Assembly: GCA_023418055.1 (NCBI GenBank)
Contig: JAEZDP010000073.1
Location: 1-8,332 of the forward strand
DNA: 8,332 nucleotides
From: Acidobacteriota bacterium
Lineage (GTDB): Bacteria > Acidobacteriota > Vicinamibacteria > Vicinamibacterales > Vicinamibacteraceae
Reading direction: 5' to 3'
The notes under the pieces are model-generated. The model saw nothing but the letters and a program-made list of their open reading frames with translations, made no database searches and was not told where the DNA came from. The position numbers and the translations under genes were made by a program. Positions 5,001 through 8,332 of the stretch are shown piece after piece (position 1 is the first letter of the stretch; each line of letters starts with the position of its first letter).

Positions 5001-7136
5001 ATGCGTCGCCCGTCCCACGCGCTGACCCTGCTGACCATGACTGCCTCGATCACGGCCTGCGGGCGTTCGACCCCCGCCGACGACAACCGCTTCGCGTATC
5101 CCGAGACACGACAGGTCGAGCAGGCCGACGACTACTTCGGCACGACCATCGCCGACCCGTATCGCTGGCTCGAGGACGACAACAGCGACGACACGAAGGC
5201 GTGGGTCGAGGCCCAGAACGCCGTCACGTTCGGCTATCTCGAGACGATTCCCGAGCGGACGGCCATCCGCGACCGACTGACGACGCTGTGGAACTACGAG
5301 CGGTACGGGCTGCCGCAGAAGCACGGCGATTTCTACATCTTCACCAGGAACGACGGGCTGCAGAACCAGGCGGTCTTCTACCGCGCGCGGTCGCTCGACA
5401 CCGAGCCAGAGGTGCTGCTCGACCCCAACGGCCTGTCGGCCGACGGCACCGTGGCCGTCAGCGCCGCGACCTTCACCGACGACGGGCGCTACATGGCCTA
5501 CTCGCTGTCCGAGAGTGGCTCCGACTGGGTGCGCTGGAAGGTGCGCGAGGTTGCGACCGGCCAGGACCTCGACGACGAGGTGCGGTGGTCGAAGTTCAGC
5601 GGCGCCGCGTGGCTGAAGGACGGGTCGGGCTTCTTCTACAGCCGCTACGACACGCCACAGGACGGCGAAACGCTCACCGGCGTCAACCGCAACCAGAAGC
5701 TCTATTTCCATGCCGTCGGCACCCCGCAGGACGCCGACCGCCTGGTGTACGAGCGTCCCGATCAGCCGGATTGGGGCTTCAACGCAGACGTCACCGACGA
5801 CGGGCGGTATCTGCTCATCACGCAGTGGGAGGGCACCGAGCCGAAGAACCGCGTGTTCGTACAGGACCTCTCGCAGGGGGCCGAGGCGCCCGTGATGCCC
5901 TTCCTCGACGCGTTCGATGCCGAATACACCGTGCTCGGCAACGACGGACCGATCTTCTACGTGCTCACGACGCAGGACGCGCCGCGCAAGCGCATCGTCT
6001 CCATTCCCCTGCGCAGCAGGCCCGCCGCCGGCTGGAAGAACATCGTCCGCGAGGGGCACGACAAGGACGTCATCGCAGATGCGGTGATTGCCGGCAACCG
6101 CCTGATCGTCACCTGGCAGGTGGATGCGCAGAACCGCCTTCGCGTCTACAACCTCGATGGTTCTGGCGCCAGTAACATCTCGCTGCCCGGCATCGGCTCG
6201 GTGAGCGTCAGCGGCAAGCGCGACCAGACGGACGCCTTCTACGCGTTCACCTCCTTCACCTACCCGACGACGATCTTCCGGTACGACACGGCCAAGGACG
6301 TCAGCACCGTGTATCGGCAGCCGGAGGTCGACTTCAACCCGGCTGACTACCAGACCGAACAGGTGTTCTTCCGGTCGAAGGACGGCACGCGCGTGCCGAT
6401 GTTCATCTCGCACCGCAAGGGCCTGGCGCGCAACGGCCTGGCGCCCACGTATCTGTACGGGTACGGCGGCTTCAACATCTCGCTCACGCCGTCGTTTTCG
6501 CCGGCCAACCTCGCGTGGATGGAGCGGGGCGGCATCTTCGCGGTGCCCAACCTCCGGGGTGGTGGCGAGTACGGGCAGGCGTGGCACGACGCAGGACGCC
6601 TGGCGAACAAGCAGAACGTCTTCGACGACTTCATCGCGGCCGCAGAGTTCCTGATTGCCGAGAAGTACACCTCGACGCCGAAGCTGGCCATCGGCGGCGG
6701 CAGCAACGGCGGCCTGCTCGTCGGCGCCGTGATGACGCAGCGGCCCGAGTTGTTCGGGGCGGCCCTGCCTGCGGTCGGCGTCATGGACATGCTGCGTTTC
6801 CACCAGTTCACGATCGGCTGGGCGTGGACGTCGGACTATGGGTCGTCGGAGACGAAAGAAGGCTTCGACGTGCTGCGGGCCTACTCACCGCTGCACAACC
6901 TGAAGCCTGGGACGGCCTATCCGGCCACGATGATCACCACGGCCGACCACGACGATCGTGTGGTGCCGGCCCACAGCTTCAAGTTCGCCGCGGCGCTCCA
7001 GGCGGCGCATGCCGGCGATGCGCCTGTGCTCATCCGCATAGAGACGAAGGCGGGCCACGGGGCAGGGAAACCGACGAGCAAGCTCATCGAGGAAGCGGCC
7101 GACAAGTGGGCGTTTCTGGAGGCGAATCTCAGGTAA
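5001..7136 (+). CDS. Prolyl oligopeptidase, S9A family, predicted lipoprotein
   Basis: This 711-residue serine peptidase should cleave short peptides after proline. A lipoprotein signal ends in the lipobox I-T-A-C with Cys20, placing the enzyme on a membrane facing the periplasm or surface. The conserved entry FAYPETRQVEQADDYFGTTIADPYRWLED occupies residues 31-59. The beta-propeller spans about 90-440; the alpha/beta-hydrolase domain follows with YLYGYGGFNIS and GIFAVPNLRGGGEYG (511-525). The nucleophile is Ser568 in GGGSNGG, the Asp is in TADHDDRVVP (most likely Asp651) and the His is His686 in KAGHGAGKPTSK. Length and order match S9A prolyl endopeptidases; all catalytic elements are present, so it should be active. 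ATG 5001 directly gives the lipoprotein signal. It is divergent from the deacetylase and followed by the FKBP gene, which may have its own promoter. Confidence 0.96.
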   Translation: MRRPSHALTLLTMTASITACGRSTPADDNRFAYPETRQVEQADDYFGTTIADPYRWLEDDNSDDTKAWVEAQNAVTFGYLETIPERTAIRDRLTTLWNYERYGLPQKHGDFYIFTRNDGLQNQAVFYRARSLDTEPEVLLDPNGLSADGTVAVSAATFTDDGRYMAYSLSESGSDWVRWKVREVATGQDLDDEVRWSKFSGAAWLKDGSGFFYSRYDTPQDGETLTGVNRNQKLYFHAVGTPQDADRLVYERPDQPDWGFNADVTDDGRYLLITQWEGTEPKNRVFVQDLSQGAEAPVMPFLDAFDAEYTVLGNDGPIFYVLTTQDAPRKRIVSIPLRSRPAAGWKNIVREGHDKDVIADAVIAGNRLIVTWQVDAQNRLRVYNLDGSGASNISLPGIGSVSVSGKRDQTDAFYAFTSFTYPTTIFRYDTAKDVSTVYRQPEVDFNPADYQTEQVFFRSKDGTRVPMFISHRKGLARNGLAPTYLYGYGGFNISLTPSFSPANLAWMERGGIFAVPNLRGGGEYGQAWHDAGRLANKQNVFDDFIAAAEFLIAEKYTSTPKLAIGGGSNGGLLVGAVMTQRPELFGAALPAVGVMDMLRFHQFTIGWAWTSDYGSSETKEGFDVLRAYSPLHNLKPGTAYPATMITTADHDDRVVPAHSFKFAAALQAAHAGDAPVLIRIETKAGHGAGKPTSKLIEEAADKWAFLEANLR

Positions 7137-7140
7137 TGCT

Positions 7141-7176
7141 CCACGCCCCACGCCGCACGCCTGACGCCTGGCGTGG
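7141..7176 (+). repeat. Degenerate heptad array with inverted partner after the peptidase stop
   Basis: Four 7-bp units of the form NNACGCC are in register: CCACGCC, CCACGCC, GCACGCC and TGACGCC (7141-7168). GGCGTGG (7170-7176) is the reverse complement of either of the first two units, so the transcript could form a 7-bp stem. The array starts 4 bp after the TAA of the peptidase gene. It may act as a weak terminator or be another slippage-derived spacer. No T-tract follows. Confidence 0.7.
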
Positions 7177-7187
7177 CGCCTCGCAGG

Positions 7188-7193
7188 CATAAT
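7188..7193 (+). promoter_or_regulatory. -10-like element of the FKBP gene
   Basis: CATAAT, identical to the element before the prolyl oligopeptidase gene, is followed by 6 nt (CACTGG) and the ATG at 7200. There is no Shine-Dalgarno site. Same hexamer and same spacing suggest a shared leaderless promoter design. Confidence 0.5.
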
Positions 7194-7199
7194 CACTGG

Positions 7200-7643
7200 A
7201 TGCCGATGCGAACATTGCTGGCCGCCGTCGCCTGCTCGCTGCTGCTTGTCGGGTGTGGTTCGAGTGAATCCGGGACGATCGCCGCGCCGCCGGATGTCGC
7301 CGCCGTGCCCGCCGACGCCGAGACGACGTCCTCCGGCCTTGCCACGCGCGTGCTGGAGGCGGGGTCGGGTACACGCCGGCCCGGTCCGCGGTCGCGGGTA
7401 CTCGTGCACTACACCGGCTGGACTACCGACGGCGTGATGTTCGACAGCTCGGTGAGCCGGGGCGAGCCCATCGCCTTCGGTTTGCACCAGGTGATTCCGG
7501 GCTGGACCGAAGGCGTGCAGCTCATGGTCGAGGGCGAACGACGCCGTCTCTGGATTCCCGAGGACCTCGCCTACGGCGGGCGGCCTGGAGCCCCGGCGGG
7601 CATGCTCGTCTTCGACGTCGAGCTGATCCGCATCGAGTCGTGA
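7200..7643 (+). CDS. FKBP-type peptidyl-prolyl isomerase, predicted lipoprotein
   Basis: This 147-residue enzyme should speed cis-trans isomerisation of prolyl bonds in exported proteins. The N-terminus MPMRTLLAAVACSLLLVGCG is a lipoprotein signal with lipobox L-V-G-C and Cys19. An Ala/Pro-rich linker (about 23-45) precedes one FKBP domain (46-147). The active-site positions of FKBP12 are present: Tyr71 (HYTG), Phe81-Asp82 (FDSS), Phe93, Val98-Ile99 and Trp102 (QVIPGW), Tyr125 (LAYGG) and Phe138 (LVFDVEL). It should therefore be active. The frame is open back to a GTG at 7173, but ATG 7200 is preferred because it gives a clean signal sequence and lies 6 nt after CATAAT; ATG 7206 is also possible. 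It follows the prolyl oligopeptidase gene by 63 bp. Confidence 0.94.
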   Translation: MPMRTLLAAVACSLLLVGCGSSESGTIAAPPDVAAVPADAETTSSGLATRVLEAGSGTRRPGPRSRVLVHYTGWTTDGVMFDSSVSRGEPIAFGLHQVIPGWTEGVQLMVEGERRRLWIPEDLAYGGRPGAPAGMLVFDVELIRIES

Positions 7644-7723
7644 CTCCCCCGGTCTGCCGTAGCAGCGGCGCAACTAGCGCGCGTCGGCTCGACATGATAG
7701 AGCGATGAAACTGCACTAACGAC

Positions 7724-7957
7724 ATGCCATCGACCATGGTGCAGATTCGCAACGTGCCGGCCGACCTGCACCGGCGGCTGAAGGCACGGGCCGCCATGGA
7801 GGGGATGTCGATGTCCGACTACATCCTGCGCGAGATCGGCAAGGCGCTCGACAGGCCGATGCGCCAGGACGTACTCGATCGTCTGCAGGCGCAGCCGGTC
7901 CGTCGGCTGCGGCGCTCCGCCGCCGAGGTGGTCCGGGCCGAACGAGACGCGCGGTGA
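7724..7957 (+). CDS. VapB/FitA-like ribbon-helix-helix antitoxin
   Basis: This 77-residue protein is a typical antitoxin of the VapBC class. The strand MVQIRNVP (residues 5-12) and two helices, ADLHRRLKARAAMEG and SMSDYILREIGKAL, form a ribbon-helix-helix DNA-binding domain that would dimerise on its own promoter. The C-terminal tail RQDVLDRLQAQPVRRLRRSAAEVVRAERDAR carries acidic, basic and hydrophobic residues like the part that wraps around the PIN toxin. Starts at 7724 or 7736 are both possible; neither has a Shine-Dalgarno site. Its TGA overlaps the GTG of a vapC remnant by 4 bases (GTGA), the usual arrangement in such operons. The toxin is truncated, so this is now probably an orphan antitoxin that could repress itself or neutralise a toxin encoded elsewhere. 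Confidence 0.88.
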   Translation: MPSTMVQIRNVPADLHRRLKARAAMEGMSMSDYILREIGKALDRPMRQDVLDRLQAQPVRRLRRSAAEVVRAERDAR

Positions 7958-8002
7958 TCGTGCTCGACGCCTCGGCCCTCGTCCGGGGTGCCGCCGCATG
8001 TG
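7954..8002 (+). pseudogene. Truncated VapC (PIN-domain) toxin remnant
   Basis: GTG at 7954 starts MIVLDASALVRG, the first strand of a VapC PIN domain with the first catalytic Asp (residue 5). A full toxin is about 125-140 residues with three more acidic residues. Here similarity ends after about 10-12 codons, and the frame continues as low-complexity residues antisense to the ThuA-like gene until 8262. The rest of the toxin was most likely deleted with the breakpoint near 7985-8002, just beyond the ThuA-like stop. Ribonuclease activity is not expected. Confidence 0.75.
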
Positions 8003-8332
8003 CTACTGCGAGCCCGTCGGCCTGGCCACTGGCGTGTCATCGGCCTCGAGGTCGCCAATCGCGTACTGCACGCCCGCAAGGATGTGCGCGAGCATCGACG
8101 GCATCTTGTAGATCGACTCGTCGTGGCCGAGCACCTCGACGAACACGCGGCCCTTGCCCTCGCGCCGGATGTAGCTCAGCGCGTAGTCCTGGTCGGTGCG
8201 CTGCGGCGCCGGCTCCTGCGCCTTCACCTCCTCGGGCATGCGTGAGTAGTCGAGGCTGGTGAGCACGCGCGCGTTGCTGCGATCCCAGGAGTCCTGATTG
8301 AACGCGTACACCTCGTCGACCACCGCGAACGG
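8003..8332 (-). CDS. ThuA-like domain protein, C-terminal part (5' end outside window)
   Basis: The 109 visible residues match the C-terminal half of ThuA-like proteins, which have a class I glutamine-amidotransferase-like fold and are linked to trehalose or other sugar use in rhizobia. Recognisable parts are VVDEVYAFNQDSW, ARVLTSLDYSR, a TDQDYALSYIR segment where the family has 'D-x-P-x-x-W', then GKGRVFVEVLGHDESIY and LAHILAGVQYAIGDLEADDTP, the usual end of the fold. The final TAG (8003-8005) is therefore in a normal place and the gene appears intact at its 3' end. It converges with the antitoxin/toxin remnant, leaving no spacer. The biochemical role of bacterial ThuA homologues outside rhizobia is not established. 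The true start lies beyond the right edge. Confidence 0.88.
   Translation of the reverse strand, partial: PFAVVDEVYAFNQDSWDRSNARVLTSLDYSRMPEEVKAQEPAPQRTDQDYALSYIRREGKGRVFVEVLGHDESIYKMPSMLAHILAGVQYAIGDLEADDTPVARPTGSQ

Noticed and set aside
4911..6803. Long minus-strand open frame (630 codons) opposite the prolyl oligopeptidase gene
   Set aside because: It lies wholly antisense to a clear S9A gene; its product is rich in Arg/Val/Glu/His without domain motifs, as expected for a GC-rich shadow frame.
8006..8262. Continuation of the vapC frame to 8262 as a 102-residue protein
   Set aside because: Beyond about codon 12 it is antisense to the ThuA-like gene, and no PIN-domain acidic residues follow.
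1..8332. CRISPR array, rRNA/tRNA genes, insertion sequence or phage genes
   Set aside because: No spaced direct repeats of CRISPR size, no tRNA or rRNA-like stretch, no transposase or integrase motif was found; the only arrays have 7-8 bp periods.

Overview
The window is GC-rich bacterial DNA with closely packed genes on both strands. Nothing in it names the organism. High GC, secreted or lipid-anchored hydrolases (PIG-L, S9A peptidase, ThuA-like), short tandem heptad/octad arrays between genes and starts lacking Shine-Dalgarno sites would suit Acidobacteriota, perhaps a Vicinamibacteria/Luteitalea relative. That placement is inference from family content and memory.

Layout: (1) 1-937, minus: 5' part of an AsmA/TamB-like envelope protein gene running off the left edge; it starts with GTG. 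(2) 1004-1222, plus: a 72-residue Cys/His-rich protein of unknown function, divergent from the first gene. (3) 1363-3374, plus: a LytS-type sensor kinase and a LytTR response regulator overlapping by 4 bases, a complete two-component system. (4) 3373-3465: octad and heptad tandem arrays that begin inside the regulator's stop codon. (5) 3487 onward, plus: a GNAT acetyltransferase with no stop where its domain ends; its frame stays open into the antisense of the next gene. A perfect 11-bp hairpin (3976-4000) lies between these convergent genes. (6) 4021-4914, minus: an exported PIG-L deacetylase. (7) 5001-7136, plus: a lipoprotein prolyl oligopeptidase (S9A). (8) 7141-7176: a second degenerate heptad array. 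(9) 7200-7643, plus: a lipoprotein FKBP prolyl isomerase. (10) 7724-8002, plus: a VapB/FitA-like antitoxin overlapping by 4 bases a vapC start that survives for only about a dozen codons. (11) 8003-8332, minus: the C-terminal part of a ThuA-like protein running off the right edge.

Functionally, the kinase and regulator are a linked sensing pair. The other genes look like separate transcription units, several making cell-envelope proteins. The prolyl peptidase and prolyl isomerase are adjacent and both predicted lipoproteins, but nothing shows that they work together. I do not see an obviously new system. The points most worth following up are the lost GNAT stop, the truncated toxin beside an intact antitoxin, the tandem arrays directly after stop codons, and a recurrent -10-like hexamer exactly 6 nt before starts, which suggests leaderless transcripts.
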